From Rhodococcus oryzae (GTDB taxonomy: Bacteria; Actinomycetota; Actinomycetes; Mycobacteriales; Mycobacteriaceae), in assembly GCF_005049235.1 (NCBI RefSeq), contig NZ_SUMD01000008.1:1-64000 (forward strand): a DNA stretch of 64,000 nt. The letters are read 5' to 3'. The notes under the pieces are model-generated. The model searched no databases and was not told the origin of the DNA. It saw nothing but the letters and a program-made list of their open reading frames with translations. A program made the translations under genes and the position numbers. Shown here piece by piece: positions 47,872 through 59,371 of this stretch. Within the stretch, counting starts at the first letter, position 1. Each line of letters begins with the position of its first letter.

Positions 47872-48312
47872 CTACACCAGCGCCGAGGCGTCTTCGAGGG
47901 TGGAGAGCATCCGCGGCGTGATCAGGCCCGACCCCTCGGGGGCGTGCGCCGGGTCGGCACCGAGCTCGATGGCCTTGTTGTCGGCGTCGACGAAGACCAC
48001 ACGAGGCTGGTAGTCGCGGACCTCCTGCTCGTTCATCACGCCGTAGGCAATGAGGATGACCAGGTCGCCGGGGTGAACCAGATGCGCTGCCGCACCGTTG
48101 ATCCCGATCACTCCGGAGCCGCGCTCACCCGCGATGACGTAGGTCTCGAGGCGGGCGCCGTTGTTGATGTCCACGATGCACACCTGCTCGCCCTCGAGCA
48201 GGTCGGCGGCGTCCATCAGGTCCTGGTCCACGGTGACCGAACCGACGTAGTGCAGGTCGGCGTGGGTCACGGTGGCGCGGTGGATCTTCGACTTCATCAT
48301 GGTGCGAAACAT
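47872..48312 (-). CDS. panD: aspartate 1-decarboxylase proenzyme
   Basis: A 146-residue proenzyme that makes beta-alanine for pantothenate. Self-cleavage at Gly24-Ser25 (HYVGSVTVD) creates the pyruvoyl group on Ser25. Lys9 and Tyr58-type residues of the active site are present, and [16 protein letters not shown] is the core signature. The C-terminal tail, the site of pyrazinamide-resistance changes in mycobacteria, is present but different in sequence. Confidence 0.95.
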   Translation of the reverse strand: MFRTMMKSKIHRATVTHADLHYVGSVTVDQDLMDAADLLEGEQVCIVDINNGARLETYVIAGERGSGVIGINGAAAHLVHPGDLVILIAYGVMNEQEVRDYQPRVVFVDADNKAIELGADPAHAPEGSGLITPRMLSTLEDASALV

Positions 48313-48364
48313 GTTGTGTCCTTCGGGTCTGGCTGGAAATCAGGGTCGGTTAGAGGGGGCGCTC

Positions 48365-49279
48365 TTACCCCGCCGCTGTCGTCTGCGTGGTGCGGGAATC
48401 CTCTTCCCGTTCGAGGAATCCGGTGCCGACGGCGACGCCGACGTTGTCGATCAATCGGGTGCTACCGACCTTGGCCGCGACGAGCAGCCGCCCGTCCCCG
48501 CGCTCGGGCGCGGGTCCCAGGTCGACCCCGCGGACCTCGAGGTAATCGACCTCCACCTCCGGGGTCGTCGCCAGCACCTCGCGGGCGGTGGCGAGGATCG
48601 CCTCGGCTCCACCGGCCGCCGCGTGCGCCCCCGCCACCAGCGCGGCGGAGATGGTCGCGGCCGCGGTGCGCTGGGCCTCGTCGAGGTACCGGTTCCGCGA
48701 GGACAGCGCGAGGCCGTCCTGCTCGCGCACCGTCGGGACGCCGTAGACCTCGACGTCCAGGTTCAGGTCCCGGACCATCTGCCGGATCAGCGCGAGCTGC
48801 TGGTAGTCCTTCTCACCGAAGTACGCGAGGTTGGGGCCGACGATCTGGAACAGCTTGTTCACGACGGTCAGCATCCCGGCGAAGTGAGTCGGGCGGCTGG
48901 CGCCTTCGAGCTCACTGCCCAGCGGTCCCGGGTGGATCATGGTGCGCCTGCCCGCCGGGTACATCGCGGCCGCCGACGGCGCGAACACCAGCTCCACCCC
49001 GGCCTCGCGCAGCAGTTCGAGGTCCCGGTCCAGGGTGCGCGGGTATGCGTCGAGATCCTCGCCCGCACCGAACTGCAACGGGTTGACGAAGATGGACACC
49101 ACCACCACGCTGCCGCGCAGCTTGGCCTGGCGGACGATCTCCAGGTGACCCGCGTGCAGCGCGCCCATGGTCGGCACCAACGCCACCTGGCGCCCGACGC
49201 CGCGCAGCGCCTTGGTGACCTTGGTCAGCTCGGCGGGTTCGTGGTGCACGGTCAGTTCACCGCGTGTGTAGCCGTTCAC
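48365..49279 (-). CDS. panC: pantoate-beta-alanine ligase
   Basis: A 304-residue ligase that joins pantoate and beta-alanine with [18 protein letters not shown] holds the HxGH nucleotide motif, FVNPLQFG and [15 protein letters not shown] the pantoate region, and LSSRNRYL the KMSKS-like loop. GTG 49279 overlaps the upstream stop by four bases. PanC and PanD are made from one message with coaX. Confidence 0.95.
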   Translation of the reverse strand: MNGYTRGELTVHHEPAELTKVTKALRGVGRQVALVPTMGALHAGHLEIVRQAKLRGSVVVVSIFVNPLQFGAGEDLDAYPRTLDRDLELLREAGVELVFAPSAAAMYPAGRRTMIHPGPLGSELEGASRPTHFAGMLTVVNKLFQIVGPNLAYFGEKDYQQLALIRQMVRDLNLDVEVYGVPTVREQDGLALSSRNRYLDEAQRTAAATISAALVAGAHAAAGGAEAILATAREVLATTPEVEVDYLEVRGVDLGPAPERGDGRLLVAAKVGSTRLIDNVGVAVGTGFLEREEDSRTTQTTAAG

Positions 49280-50202
49280 GAGCGGCCCTCCAGGATCTCG
49301 ATCAGTTCGGGCTTGGACCCGGTCCGCTGAGCGGACCGGAGCGAGAGGGCGCGGTAGCCGGCCGCGATCCGGGGGTCGACGTCCTCGAGGACCCGGAGGT
49401 GGGTCGCGACGGCCGCGGCGTCGCCGCGGGCCACCGGCCCGGTCAGCGCCGCAGGACCGCGCCGGAGCGCGTTGTCCAGGGCGGCCGACAGCAGCGGGCC
49501 CAGCACCCGCTCGGCCACCCCGTTGGGCTGGTCGTCGACGAGCTGCTGGCCGAGGAGTTCGTCTCCCGCCAACGCGACGCGGAGCGCGGCGACGGCGTCC
49601 ACGACCAGGGTGACCAGGTGATTGCTGCCGTGCGCGAGCGCCGCGTGGTACAGCGCACGGGCCTCCTCGCGGACCCGGACGGGCTCCCCGCCGATCTCGA
49701 GGACCAGCGACTGCGCGATCGCGTAACCGATCTCGTCCGCCGCGGTGATACCGAAACACGCGGAGGACAGCCGCGCGGTGTCCTCGTCGTGCCCGGTGAA
49801 GGTCATGGCGGGATGGATCGCCATCGGTAGCGCGCCGAGGGCGGTCAGCGGCGCGAGCACACCGACGCCGTTGGCGCCCGAGGTGTGTACGACGAGGGTG
49901 CCGGGCTTGACGGAGCGGGTGGCGGCCAGGCCGCTGACCAGCCCCGCGAGCTCTGCGTCCGGGACGGCGAGCAGCAACAGCTCGCAGCGTGACGCCACCT
50001 CGGCGGCGGGCAGGATCTCGGTCTCGGGAAGCCTGGTCTCGGCCCGGCGAATCGACGCGTCGGACACCGCGGAACAGGCGACGACGATGTGGCCGACGCG
50101 CTCGAGCGCGGCACCGATCGCCGTTCCCACGCGTCCCGCCGAGACGATTCCGATGGTCAATCGTGCGGGCGCGGGGTCTTGAGTGATCTCGGAGGAGGTC
50201 AC
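49276..50202 (-). CDS. Rossmann-fold/DUF2520 protein (Rv3603c-like)
   Basis: A 308-residue protein with an NAD(P)-binding start [14 protein letters not shown] and a C-terminal DUF2520 domain ([16 protein letters not shown]). It resembles 6-phosphogluconate-dehydrogenase-like reductases. Its constant place before panC suggests a pantoate-related role, perhaps ketopantoate reduction, but this is not shown. GTG 50202 is used because AGAGGA lies about six bases upstream; GTG 50253 would add 17 residues. Confidence 0.82.
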   Translation of the reverse strand: MTSSEITQDPAPARLTIGIVSAGRVGTAIGAALERVGHIVVACSAVSDASIRRAETRLPETEILPAAEVASRCELLLLAVPDAELAGLVSGLAATRSVKPGTLVVHTSGANGVGVLAPLTALGALPMAIHPAMTFTGHDEDTARLSSACFGITAADEIGYAIAQSLVLEIGGEPVRVREEARALYHAALAHGSNHLVTLVVDAVAALRVALAGDELLGQQLVDDQPNGVAERVLGPLLSAALDNALRRGPAALTGPVARGDAAAVATHLRVLEDVDPRIAAGYRALSLRSAQRTGSKPELIEILEGRS

Positions 50203-50331
50203 CGTTGTCCTCTCGTTCGTTCCAGTCCCGCAGGGCGGGTACCAGACGTTCACAGCGAGGATAGCCGCCGCGCCGGGACAGCCGCCATGGCGGAACAGAG
50301 TGATCTAGGGCACGCCCCGGATGGGATCGGC

Positions 50332-51345
50332 TCAGTCGCGGCGACGGCGACCGGACCTCGGCCCGTCCGTCTCGGGCTCCGCGGTCTTCATGTTCGCCAT
50401 GATCTCGGCGACCGAGAGCCCCGTCGAGTGCGCGCCTGCCGGAACCGCCTGCTCACCCTCGGCCTCGGCCGCGGGCTCCGACTCGGCTGCGCGCCGCCGC
50501 GCCCTGCGGGACGAGACCTCGTCCGTGGGCGTCGGCGTGGGCTCGGGCACCGGGACGGGCTCCGGTTCGGGCAGCGGTGCGGGTTCCGGAGCGGGCGGCA
50601 CCGGTTCGGGAACCGGGATCGGAGGCATCGGCGCGGGCGGCGGCTGCGTCGCGGCGGGCTGCGGGGCGGCGGGCTGCGGGGCCGGGCGCGGTGGGGGCAC
50701 CTGCCTCGGGATCGGGAACGCCTCTGCCGAAGCGGCGGGCTCCGGCTCGGGCTCGCCGACGACCATGACCTCTGCGGTGACCGGGTCGTCATCCGGTGTG
50801 GCGAAGGTCGGCCTCGCGCCTGGGGTGGCCGAGTACGCGGGGTCGGGGGTGAACGTCTTCGGCCGCGCCGGGCTCGCCAGCTCCGGGATCCGGGTGGCAT
50901 CGGCCTGCAGAGCGACCCGGTCGACGGGCAGCCTGCCCTCGAACAACACCTCGAGGCTGCCGCGCAGCGCCGCCAATTCCGCCCGCAGGGCCGCGATCTC
51001 GGAGACATCGAGATTCGCCTCGTCGCGGACCTTGGCCTCGACGCCCATCTCGTACTCACGCCTGGCGGTGATCTCACGCTCGAGCTGCAACTCGTACACG
51101 GTCTGCAGATCGCGCACCTTCGCCTTGTCGGCGGCCGATTCGCGGCGGTACTTGGTCATCGCGATGGCCGCGATGACCGCCGCCCAGAGGGCGACGACCA
51201 GGCCGACACGCAACAACTGGACGCTGTTGCTGAAGATCATGAACAGGCTCGCGATCACCGCCAGCGCCACCAACGCGGCGACGAACATCTGGCTCGTGCT
51301 GCGCTTGTACCGCCGAAGCGAGCCCGCGCGACCAGAAACCGTCAT
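50332..51345 (-). CDS. membrane protein with proline-rich tail (Rv3604c-like)
   Basis: A 337-residue protein with two membrane helices near residues 17-60, a coiled-coil-like stretch ([18 protein letters not shown] and after), then a long Pro/Glu/Ala-rich region and a basic end. The function is unknown. Position beside the Rossmann gene and the helix layout match Rv3604c. TATCCT (51353-51358) seven bases before ATG 51345 supports this start and a leaderless message. Confidence 0.75.
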   Translation of the reverse strand: MTVSGRAGSLRRYKRSTSQMFVAALVALAVIASLFMIFSNSVQLLRVGLVVALWAAVIAAIAMTKYRRESAADKAKVRDLQTVYELQLEREITARREYEMGVEAKVRDEANLDVSEIAALRAELAALRGSLEVLFEGRLPVDRVALQADATRIPELASPARPKTFTPDPAYSATPGARPTFATPDDDPVTAEVMVVGEPEPEPAASAEAFPIPRQVPPPRPAPQPAAPQPAATQPPPAPMPPIPVPEPVPPAPEPAPLPEPEPVPVPEPTPTPTDEVSSRRARRRAAESEPAAEAEGEQAVPAGAHSTGLSVAEIMANMKTAEPETDGPRSGRRRRD

Positions 51346-51522
51346 GCAGCCGAGGATAGCCGTCCGCACCGACCACCCGCCGTCACAACGGGCCGAGACC
51401 GTGTCCGGCCGGAGCGGAATCGACGGAATTCGGTAGGCATGTCCTGAGCTGAGACCACCCGGGGATGTGCGGCCGAACGGTACCGTAGCCAGAGGGGACC
51501 ACGAGACGAGAGGGACGGTGCG

Positions 51523-53838
51523 ATGCCGCCCGCTACCAGGGCCAAGGTCATCGGGAACCTACCCATCGAACCGACGAGCTTCGTCGGGCGTCGGCCCGAA
51601 CTCGCCGAGGCCAAGCGGCTGCTCTCTGTTGCCCGATTGGTGACGCTGACCGGGATCGGTGGCGTCGGGAAGACCCGTCTCGCACTACGGGTGGCGGAGG
51701 ACTCGCGTCGCGCGTTCGAGGACGGGGTGTGGCTCGTCGAGTTCGGAGAGCTCCAGGACGAGGCGCTGGTACCCGACACCGTCGCCACCGCGTTGGGCCT
51801 CCGGGAACATCCGGCGCACCCGCCGCTGGTGCTGCTGACCGAGTACCTGGCGACCCGCACCCTGTTGTTGGTGCTGGACAACTGCGAGCACCTGATCGAC
51901 GCGGTCGCGAAGCTCACGGATTCCCTGCTCCGGTCCTGCCCGGACCTGCGGATCCTCGCGACGAGCCGGGAACCGCTCGTCATCGGCGGCGAGGCGGTTC
52001 TGCGGGTGCCCGCGCTGACGGTCCCGGATGCCACTCCGACGCCGCAGGCCCTGGCGGGCTCCGAGGCGGTGACACTGTTCGTCGAACGCGCCACCGCGGC
52101 GCTGCCGGGCTTCACTCTCACCGAGGAGAACCTGGAGCCCGTCGCACAGATCTGTCGTCAGCTGGACGGGTTGCCGCTGCCGATCGAGTTGGCTGCGGTG
52201 CGGCTGCGGGCCATGACCGCAGAGCAGATCCTGGACCGGCTGACCGACCGGTACCGGTTGCTGACAACCGGCAATCGGGGCGCGCCGACTCGACTGCAGT
52301 CACTGCAGATGAGCATCGACTGGAGCCACGAGCTGTGCACGGAGACCGAGCAGGTGCTGTGGCGCCGGCTCTCGGTGTTCGCGGGCAGCTTCGGGCTGGA
52401 TGCGGCCGAAGGCGTCTGTGCGGGCGGCACAGTCGATCCGCGCGACCTGCTCGACGTGTTGGCCTCGCTGGTGGACAAGTCGATCCTGATCCGCGAGGAG
52501 GCAGGCGCCGCGGTGCGGTACCGGATGCTCGAAACCCTCCGCGAATACGGGCGCGAGAAGCTGCACGAAGCGCACGAGTTCGATGACCTGCTCCGGCGGA
52601 ACCGGGACTGGTACGAGGGGCTGGTGCTGGGAGCCCGCTCCGAGTGGATCGGCCCCCGGCAGCCGGACCTGATGGTCCGTATCGCCAGGGAACAACCGAA
52701 CCTGCGCGAGGCCATGCAGTTCAGTGCGACCGAGCCCGGCGAGGCGGACCACGCCCTGCGGATCGCCATCGCGCTGTTCCCCTTCTGGCTCTCCCGCGGC
52801 CTGCTCAGCGAGGGGCGATACTGGCTCGACCGCGCGCTCGGCCTGCCGGGAGAGGTCCCGACCGCGCATCGGATCAAGGCGCTGTGTGCCGACTGCCTGC
52901 TCACCAGCAACCAGGGCGACATCGCCGCCGGGACGGCACAGGCGGAAGAGGCGCTCCAGCTCGCCGACGATCTCGGTGATCCGGGCACCCGCGCGCTCGT
53001 GATGCACGCTGCCGGGTACCTGGCAGCCTTCAGCGGTGATCTCCCCCGCGCGGTGGCCTGCCTGGAAGAGGCCCTCGAGGTCTTCCGCACGCAGGGGAAT
53101 CCCATCCGACAGATCTCGACCCTGCTCGGGCTCGCCGTGGCGTACGGGTTGATCGACGATGCCGCTCGAGCCATCGAGTACCAGGAACAGGCCCTCGCGA
53201 TCAGCGAGGCCACCGGCGAGTTCGTCTACCGCGCCTACGCGGTCTGCGCCCTCGGGCTGGCGCTGTGGAAGACCGATCCGCAGCGGGCGGACGGGCTGCT
53301 CGAGAAGGGCCTGCGGCTCTCCCGTGAGGCCGACGACATGCTCGCGACCGCGATGTGCGTGGAGGCCAAGGCCTGGACGGCCATCGTCACGGACCGGGCC
53401 CGCCGTGCCGCGCTGCTGTTCGGCGCGGCACGGACCATGTGGCAGCGGGTGGGTAGCCCGGGAGCGGTGGTCCCGAAGCTGGAGTCGTACCACGAGGAGT
53501 GCGAGCTACGGACCCGGCGGGCGCTGGGCGAGCAGGCGTTCGAGACGGCCTTTCGCAGCGGCGAGCGCTGGACGGCGCAGGAGACGATCGCGTTCGCACT
53601 CGGGGAGGACCTCGGCGAGGAGAATCCGGAGCCTGCTGGTACTGCGACGGCCCTGACGCCGCGCGAACTCCAGGTCGCCGAGCTGGTCGCGCAGGGCCTG
53701 ACCAACAAGGCCATCGCCGCCAAGCTGGTGATCGCGCAGCGGACCGCGCAGGGACACGTCGAGCACGTGCTGGCGAAGCTGGGATTCAACTCCCGCACGC
53801 AGATCGCCGCATGGGTGGTCGAGCGCCAATCCGGCTGA
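51523..53838 (+). CDS. LuxR-type regulator with NB-ARC-like ATPase
   Basis: A 771-residue signal-transduction ATPase. Residues 20-60 hold FVGRRPEL and the P-loop TGIGGVGKTRLAL, followed by Walker B LLLVLDNCEH. A long helical, TPR-like middle (about 350-690) should bind a ligand or partner. The end (about 710-765) is a LuxR helix-turn-helix (TPRELQVAELVAQGLTNKAI). Such proteins oligomerise with ATP and activate genes. It lies on the opposite strand inside an otherwise conserved pan/fol block and so looks inserted. Confidence 0.85.
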   Translation: MPPATRAKVIGNLPIEPTSFVGRRPELAEAKRLLSVARLVTLTGIGGVGKTRLALRVAEDSRRAFEDGVWLVEFGELQDEALVPDTVATALGLREHPAHPPLVLLTEYLATRTLLLVLDNCEHLIDAVAKLTDSLLRSCPDLRILATSREPLVIGGEAVLRVPALTVPDATPTPQALAGSEAVTLFVERATAALPGFTLTEENLEPVAQICRQLDGLPLPIELAAVRLRAMTAEQILDRLTDRYRLLTTGNRGAPTRLQSLQMSIDWSHELCTETEQVLWRRLSVFAGSFGLDAAEGVCAGGTVDPRDLLDVLASLVDKSILIREEAGAAVRYRMLETLREYGREKLHEAHEFDDLLRRNRDWYEGLVLGARSEWIGPRQPDLMVRIAREQPNLREAMQFSATEPGEADHALRIAIALFPFWLSRGLLSEGRYWLDRALGLPGEVPTAHRIKALCADCLLTSNQGDIAAGTAQAEEALQLADDLGDPGTRALVMHAAGYLAAFSGDLPRAVACLEEALEVFRTQGNPIRQISTLLGLAVAYGLIDDAARAIEYQEQALAISEATGEFVYRAYAVCALGLALWKTDPQRADGLLEKGLRLSREADDMLATAMCVEAKAWTAIVTDRARRAALLFGAARTMWQRVGSPGAVVPKLESYHEECELRTRRALGEQAFETAFRSGERWTAQETIAFALGEDLGEENPEPAGTATALTPRELQVAELVAQGLTNKAIAAKLVIAQRTAQGHVEHVLAKLGFNSRTQIAAWVVERQSG

Positions 53839-53845
53839 GCCGCCG

Positions 53846-54313
53846 CTAGACGGCGGGCTCGTCCGGCGGTTCGTCCGGGGCCTTGCAGCAGTGCTCGAGC
53901 CAGAGCGCCGCGGCGACCAGCGCCACGCCCGCGACAAGACCGACGACGGTGCCCACGGTGTCGTCGGAAGCCGCCTGAACGGTCGAGCGCTGCGGCAGCA
54001 GATACAGGAGCAATCCGAGCCAGACACCTGAGGTGGCGGCCCCCACCAGCGCCGAAGCCTTGGCCAGCGCCACCGCCCGCGCCGCGGTGATGGGGTGGAG
54101 CTGGCGCGGGCCCTGCCCGAGCTGATGCCCCCTGACCCGCGAACGGATCATGAAGGCGACACCCACCTCGATGGCGGCGACGGGATAGAGCGAGGCGCCT
54201 GCGAACAGCGGGATCGGCGGGAGCGACCCGTAGAAGGCGCGAACCAGCAGCCAGGTCGCGATGGCCGCGAAGGCCGCCAGCCCGAGCAGGTCCCGGATCC
54301 GGGTGGTCGACAT
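53846..54313 (-). CDS. DUF3180 membrane protein (Rv3605c-like)
   Basis: A 155-residue protein with four membrane helices (about residues 7-28, 35-52, 78-100 and 120-140). It always follows folK in this group, but its job is unknown. ATG 54313 is preferred; the longer frame runs into folK. In M. tuberculosis its neighbour is Rv3604c, here displaced by the LuxR-type gene. Confidence 0.78.
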   Translation of the reverse strand: MSTTRIRDLLGLAAFAAIATWLLVRAFYGSLPPIPLFAGASLYPVAAIEVGVAFMIRSRVRGHQLGQGPRQLHPITAARAVALAKASALVGAATSGVWLGLLLYLLPQRSTVQAASDDTVGTVVGLVAGVALVAAALWLEHCCKAPDEPPDEPAV

Positions 54314-54329
54314 CACCGGCGCACCACCG

Positions 54330-54836
54330 TCACGGCCGCACCAACAGGAGCTCGGTCCGCCGCACCCCGCCGCGCTCGGTGGCGTCGAGGTCACCGAGCA
54401 GCTCTCGGGCCGGCACCCTCGCTCCCCGCACGGTCAGCGTGGCATCGGGGTCGATCTCCAGCCACGGGACGAGCACGAACGCCCGCTCGTGGGCCCGCGG
54501 ATGCGGCAACGTCAATTCCGGGTCGGCACTGACGAGGCCGTCGCAGTCGACCACGTCCACGTCCAGGCTGCGCGGACCCCAGCGCTGTTCGCGCACCCGG
54601 TCCGCGGCGGCCTCCAGCTCCTGCCCCAACCGCAGCCAGCCGCGGCAGTCCAGCTCGGGATCGTCGGCGATCAGCGTCGCGTTGAGGAAATCCTGCTGCT
54701 CGACGCCGCCCCACGGCGCCGTCGCGTACACCCCCGACACCGCGACCAGCCGATCGCCGAGCGCGTCGACGACGGACCGCAGGTTCTCGAGCGGGTCGCC
54801 GAGATTCGACCCGATGGAGAGCACAGCGCGACTCAT
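54330..54836 (-). CDS. folK: 2-amino-4-hydroxy-6-hydroxymethyldihydropteridine diphosphokinase
   Basis: A 168-residue kinase that adds pyrophosphate to the pterin in folate synthesis. SIGSNLGDP (residues 7-15) and the signature [12 protein letters not shown] with [13 protein letters not shown] are clear. ATG 54836 overlaps the folB stop by four bases. The genes folE, folP, folB and folK are contiguous, so four folate steps are under one control. Confidence 0.94.
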   Translation of the reverse strand: MSRAVLSIGSNLGDPLENLRSVVDALGDRLVAVSGVYATAPWGGVEQQDFLNATLIADDPELDCRGWLRLGQELEAAADRVREQRWGPRSLDVDVVDCDGLVSADPELTLPHPRAHERAFVLVPWLEIDPDATLTVRGARVPARELLGDLDATERGGVRRTELLLVRP

Positions 54837-55207
54837 CCGCGCAGGCCCTTGCGGGACCGGCGCGCCACGACGGCGACATCGACAAAGGTCAGCGGGATCG
54901 GTGCCGACGGCTTGTGGACCGTCACCTCCACCGCGTTCACCCGATCATCGGTCAGCACCGCGTCGGCGATCTCCCCTGCCACCGTCTCGATGAGGTCGCG
55001 CGAGGGGCCTGCCACGATCGCGGCCGCCGTCTCGGCGAGCTCGCCGTAGTGCATGGTGTCGGCGAGATCGTCCGAGGCCGCGGCTGGCGCCAGGTCCATC
55101 CACACCGTGACGTCGACGACGAAGTCCTGGCCGTCCCGCTTCTCGTGTTCGAAGACGCCGTGATTGCCGCGGACCCGCAACCCGCGCAACTCGATTCGAT
55201 CAGCCAT
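54833..55207 (-). CDS. folB: dihydroneopterin aldolase
   Basis: A 124-residue aldolase/epimerase that converts dihydroneopterin to the hydroxymethyl pterin used by Fol[21 protein letters not shown] with the conserved Glu, and the late [14 protein letters not shown] with its catalytic Lys, fit the family. Its start overlaps the folP stop by eight bases. Confidence 0.94.
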   Translation of the reverse strand: MADRIELRGLRVRGNHGVFEHEKRDGQDFVVDVTVWMDLAPAAASDDLADTMHYGELAETAAAIVAGPSRDLIETVAGEIADAVLTDDRVNAVEVTVHKPSAPIPLTFVDVAVVARRSRKGLRG

Positions 55208-56048
55208 CGTGCTTCTCCTCAGCCGCGCTCCACGCGTTCACCACCGCGATCGCGTCGAGGGATCCCCGCGCGTCGTGCACCCGCACACCCCAGGCGCCGC
55301 CGCGCGCGGCGAGGGCCGAGACGACAGCCGTTGCGACCTCACGTCCGTCGGGAGCTCGGTCGCCGTGTTCATCCGCGAGCAGGCTGCCGAGGAAGCGCTT
55401 GCGGGAGGCCCCGATCAGCACCGGGAAACCCAGCGCATTGAGCCGTGGCAGCGCGCCGAGAAGCGCCCAGTTGTGTTCGGCGGTCTTTGCGAATCCAAGC
55501 CCGGGATCGAGGATCAGCCGGCCCGGATCGACGCCGGCCCGAACCGCGAGGTCGACCTGGGTCAGCAGTTCTTCACCGACCTCCGCCACCACGTCGTCGT
55601 AGTGTTCCACCCCGCCCGCGTGCACGTATTCGCCCGCGGAGCGCCAGTGCATCAGGATCCAGGGCAGGCCCGCGTCCGCCATCACCGCTGCCATCGCCGG
55701 ATCCGCGCGGCCACCGGAGACATCGTTGACGATCGTGGCCCCGGACTCGATGGCGGCCGCGGCCACCGAGGCACGCATGGTGTCGACGCTGACCGTGACC
55801 TTCTCGGCTGCCAGGGCCGCGATCACCGGACGGATCCGCTCGGCCTCGACCGCCGGATCCACTCGCGCCGCGCCGGGCCGGGTCGATTCGCCGCCCACGT
55901 CGACGATGTCCACGCCCAGCCGGCTCAGCTCGAGACCGTGCTCGATCGCGGCGTCCTGGTCCAGGTAGCGGCCACCGTCCGAGAACGAGTCGCTGGTGAC
56001 GTTGAGGACTCCCATCACCACGCAGCGGCTCGGCATCGGCACCGTCAC
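55200..56048 (-). CDS. folP: dihydropteroate synthase
   Basis: A 282-residue TIM-barrel enzyme that joins pterin and p-aminobenzoate, the target of sulphonamides. [16 protein letters not shown] starts the first loop, GGESTRPGA the second, with NDVSGG and [11 protein letters not shown] following. GTG 56048 overlaps the folE stop (GTGA), which fixes it; the further open frame lies inside folE. Confidence 0.95.
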   Translation of the reverse strand: MTVPMPSRCVVMGVLNVTSDSFSDGGRYLDQDAAIEHGLELSRLGVDIVDVGGESTRPGAARVDPAVEAERIRPVIAALAAEKVTVSVDTMRASVAAAAIESGATIVNDVSGGRADPAMAAVMADAGLPWILMHWRSAGEYVHAGGVEHYDDVVAEVGEELLTQVDLAVRAGVDPGRLILDPGLGFAKTAEHNWALLGALPRLNALGFPVLIGASRKRFLGSLLADEHGDRAPDGREVATAVVSALAARGGAWGVRVHDARGSLDAIAVVNAWSAAEEKHDG

Positions 56049-56734
56049 TTGCGCAGGATCAGGTCCAGAGCCTCGGAACGCGAGGCGGCACTCGACTGCA
56101 GCAGACCGCGCACGGCGGAGGTGGTGGTGCTGGCACCCGGCTTCCTGATGCCGCGCATCGCCATGCACAGGTGCTCGGCCTCCACCACGACGATGACCCC
56201 GCGGGGATCGAGCTTGCGCACCATCGCGTCGGCGATCTGACTGGTCAACCGCTCCTGCACCTGCGGACGCTTCGCGTACAGGTCGACCAGTCGCGCGAGC
56301 TTCGAGAGCCCGGTGACCCGGCCGGTGGAGCCCGGGATGTAGCCGACGTGCGCGACGCCGTGGAACGACACCAGGTGATGCTCGCAGGTCGAGTACATCG
56401 GGATGTCGCGGACCAGCACCAGTTCCTGGTGTCCCTCGTCGAAGGTGGTGTTGAGCACCGAATCCGGATCCGTGTAGAGGCCTGCGAAGACCTCCCGGTA
56501 CGCCCGGGCCACCCGGGCCGGGGTGTCGAGCAGACCCGGCCGATCCGGGTTCTCGCCGACCGCGATCAGCAGTTCACGAATCGCGGCCTCGGCGCGCGGC
56601 TGGTCGAAGACCCGCCCGGTCTCGACGCACTGGAGCGGCGCCGCCGCGACACGCTCCGGGGACTCCGCTGCGTCGCGTTCCTGTGACGTCGATGCGTCAC
56701 GGGCATTCGCACCACCGAGTTGATTGACCGACAC
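56045..56734 (-). CDS. folE: GTP cyclohydrolase I
   Basis: A 229-residue enzyme for the first folate step, making dihydroneopterin triphosphate. The zinc site shows as Cys and His in [13 protein letters not shown] and a second Cys in [12 protein letters not shown] 50-residue variable start precedes the fold. GTG 56734 has GGAGG (56744-56748) nine bases before it, better than ATG further upstream at 56770. Confidence 0.94.
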   Translation of the reverse strand: MSVNQLGGANARDASTSQERDAAESPERVAAAPLQCVETGRVFDQPRAEAAIRELLIAVGENPDRPGLLDTPARVARAYREVFAGLYTDPDSVLNTTFDEGHQELVLVRDIPMYSTCEHHLVSFHGVAHVGYIPGSTGRVTGLSKLARLVDLYAKRPQVQERLTSQIADAMVRKLDPRGVIVVVEAEHLCMAMRGIRKPGASTTTSAVRGLLQSSAASRSEALDLILRK

Positions 56735-56762
56735 GCGACCGAACCTCCACTCTTGCCGACCG

Positions 56763-56803
56763 TTACCCACCGACCACGCCGGTGCGACGCGATCAGTGGG
56801 TAA
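56763..56803. repeat. inverted repeat between ftsH and folE
   Basis: TTACCCAC (56763-56770) and GTGGGTAA (56796-56803) are perfect complements 25 bases apart, just past the ftsH stop on the minus strand. It may be the ftsH terminator or an operator for the fol operon. Confidence 0.4.
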
Positions 56804-56820
56804 GCCTAGTTACCGCCGGA

Positions 56821-59127
56821 CTACTGCTGGCCGTTCGGCCCTTCCCAGCGCTCGGTTGCCGGCCCGCCCTCGTCTTCGGGCTTCTGCGGCGGACTCCACT
56901 GCGGATACCCGCCGTACGGGTTCTGCGGGTTCTGGGCGTGCTGCTGCGGCTGCTGCTGGTGCTCGCCCGCATCCCGTGGCGGCCAACCGGGCGCCGACCA
57001 ACCGGCAGGCGCGCCGTAGTCCGGCATGGTGCCGTGCTGAGGCTGCTGCTGTCGCGGGTCCGGGTACGGCTGGTAGCCGCCGCCATTCGGAGCCGGCATC
57101 GGGTAGCCGTTCTGCGGACCCGGGACCGGAGCGGTTGGCGGAACCGTCTCGCGGGGCTTGCTGAAGGTCGGCTGCCGCACCGAGTCGTCGGGCAACGGCT
57201 CGCCGCGCTCGATCGCCAGCTCACGCGGCGTCTTCACCGGCGGCTTGTCGGACGGCGTCCGACCACCGAAGTCGTTGAACGCGGTGATCCGGGGTCGCTT
57301 CTCCACACTCGAGAAGATCTGCTCCAGATCCTTGCGGGTGAGGGTCTCGCGCTCGAGCAGCTCGGTGGCCACCACGTCCAGCAGGTCGCGGTGCTCGTTG
57401 AGGATCGCCCACGCCTCGGTGTGCGCGGCCTCGATGAGGTTGCGCACCTCCTCGTCGATCTCCCTTGCGACCTCGTGTGAGTACTCGGAGCTCACCCCCA
57501 TCGACCGACCGAGGAACGGATCGCCCTGCTCCTGCCCGTAGCGGACCGCACCCAGCTTGGCGCTCATGCCGTATTCGGTGACCATCGCGCGGGCAATCTT
57601 GGTGGCCTGGTCGATATCGGACGAGGCACCGGTGGTCGGCTCGTGGAAAACGAGCTCCTCGGCGGCGCGGCCGCCCATCGCCATCACCAGCCGGGCGATC
57701 ATCTCCGAGCGGGTCATCAGGCCCTTGTCGTCCTCGGGCACCGTCATGGCGTGTCCGCCGGTGCGACCGCGGGCCAGGATGGTGACCTTGTAGATCGGCT
57801 CGATGTCCGGCATCGCCCAGGCGGCCAGGGTGTGCCCGCCCTCGTGGTACGCGGTGATCTTCTTCTCGTGCTCGCTGATGATCCGGCTCTTGCGGCGCGG
57901 GCCGCCGATGACGCGGTCGACCGACTCCTCGAGCGCCGCCTCCGTGATCAGGGCGCCGTTCTCGCGGGCGGTCAGGAGCGCGGCCTCGTTGATGACATTC
58001 GCCAGATCCGCGCCCGACATGCCGACGGTCCGCTTGGCCAGGCCCTCGAGGTCCGCGTGCTGATCGAGCGGCTTCCCCTGCGAATGCACCTTGAGGATCG
58101 CCCGGCGGCCCGCCAGGTCCGGGTTGCTCACCGGGATCTGCCGGTCGAACCGGCCCGGACGCAGCAGCGCCGGGTCGAGGATGTCGGGACGGTTGGTCGC
58201 GGCGATCAGGATGATGCCGGTGCGGTCGCCGAAGCCGTCCATCTCGACCAGCAGCTGGTTGAGGGTCTGCTCGCGCTCATCGTGTCCGCCGCCGAGGCCG
58301 GCACCACGCTGACGGCCGACCGCGTCGATCTCGTCGACGAAGATGATGCAGGGGCTGTTCTGCTTGGCCTGTTCGAACAGGTCGCGCACCCGGGAGGCGC
58401 CGACACCGACGAACATCTCGACGAAGTCCGAGCCGGAGATGGTGAAGAACGGCACCCCGGCCTCGCCTGCGACGGCCCTCGCGAGCAGCGTCTTACCGGT
58501 TCCTGGCGGGCCGTAGAGCAGGACGCCCTTCGGGATCTTCGCGCCGAGCGCCTGGTAGCGGGCCGGATTCTGCAGGAAGTCCTTGATCTCGTACAGCTCT
58601 TCGACGGCCTCATCGGCGCCTGCCACATCCGCGAATGTGGTCTTGGGCATGTCCTTGGTGAGCTGCTTGGCCTTCGACTTCCCGAAGCCCATAACGCCGC
58701 CACGGCCACCGCCCTGCATCCGCCCCATCACGAAGACGAACAGGCCGAGCAGGATCACCATCGGCAGCACGAACAGCAGGATCGAGGTCAGCCAGCTCTC
58801 CTGGCTCACCTTGGTGTTGTACTTCTCCACGCCCGCGTTCTGGACGGCGGTGAAGATCTGCTCGGAGGCCGCGCTCGGGTACTTCGCGAGGATCTGGTTC
58901 GAGTTGTCGGTCGCGTCGTTGCCCTGCTTGAGCGTGAGGCGGAGCTGTTGCTCGCGGTCGTCGATCTGCGCATCGGTGACGTTCTTCGCGTCGAGTTGGG
59001 CGATGGCCACCGAGGTGTCGACGTTCTTGTACCCGCGGGTGTCGTTACCGAAATAGCTGAACGCGTAAATGATCAGCAGGATGCCGGCGACAATCGCCAG
59101 GTTGCGAAACACAGTCTTGCGATTCAT
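56821..59127 (-). CDS. ftsH: FtsH membrane AAA protease
   Basis: A 768-residue membrane-anchored zinc protease that removes faulty membrane and regulatory proteins. Two membrane helices (about 8-25 and 112-132) flank an outer domain. Then come Walker [14 protein letters not shown], the SRH region and the zinc motif HEGGH in AYHEGGHTL. The last ~150 residues are Pro/Gln-rich and probably disordered, longer than in E. coli. The gene precedes folE as in M. tuberculosis. Confidence 0.96.
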   Translation of the reverse strand: MNRKTVFRNLAIVAGILLIIYAFSYFGNDTRGYKNVDTSVAIAQLDAKNVTDAQIDDREQQLRLTLKQGNDATDNSNQILAKYPSAASEQIFTAVQNAGVEKYNTKVSQESWLTSILLFVLPMVILLGLFVFVMGRMQGGGRGGVMGFGKSKAKQLTKDMPKTTFADVAGADEAVEELYEIKDFLQNPARYQALGAKIPKGVLLYGPPGTGKTLLARAVAGEAGVPFFTISGSDFVEMFVGVGASRVRDLFEQAKQNSPCIIFVDEIDAVGRQRGAGLGGGHDEREQTLNQLLVEMDGFGDRTGIILIAATNRPDILDPALLRPGRFDRQIPVSNPDLAGRRAILKVHSQGKPLDQHADLEGLAKRTVGMSGADLANVINEAALLTARENGALITEAALEESVDRVIGGPRRKSRIISEHEKKITAYHEGGHTLAAWAMPDIEPIYKVTILARGRTGGHAMTVPEDDKGLMTRSEMIARLVMAMGGRAAEELVFHEPTTGASSDIDQATKIARAMVTEYGMSAKLGAVRYGQEQGDPFLGRSMGVSSEYSHEVAREIDEEVRNLIEAAHTEAWAILNEHRDLLDVVATELLERETLTRKDLEQIFSSVEKRPRITAFNDFGGRTPSDKPPVKTPRELAIERGEPLPDDSVRQPTFSKPRETVPPTAPVPGPQNGYPMPAPNGGGYQPYPDPRQQQPQHGTMPDYGAPAGWSAPGWPPRDAGEHQQQPQQHAQNPQNPYGGYPQWSPPQKPEDEGGPATERWEGPNGQQ

Positions 59128-59371
59128 ACAGGTTCAGCCTCTGCAGGCCAGTCCTTTCCAGTTCCGGTCGAGCACAGTGCGCCGGGTTCCGGCTGCTCAC
59201 CGGAGGTTCAAGGTTACCGCGACCGCCGCGAGCAGTGTCCGTTAGCGCGGGCATCGGCGCGGAGCAGCTGTCGCAGCGGCTTCTGCCAAGTAGAACGCGC
59301 GGGCACAGCGGATGGTTCCGTGAGCCCCGCCACCGCGGGCGGCCTGATCCGGATGTCGATAGGCTGCGGCC

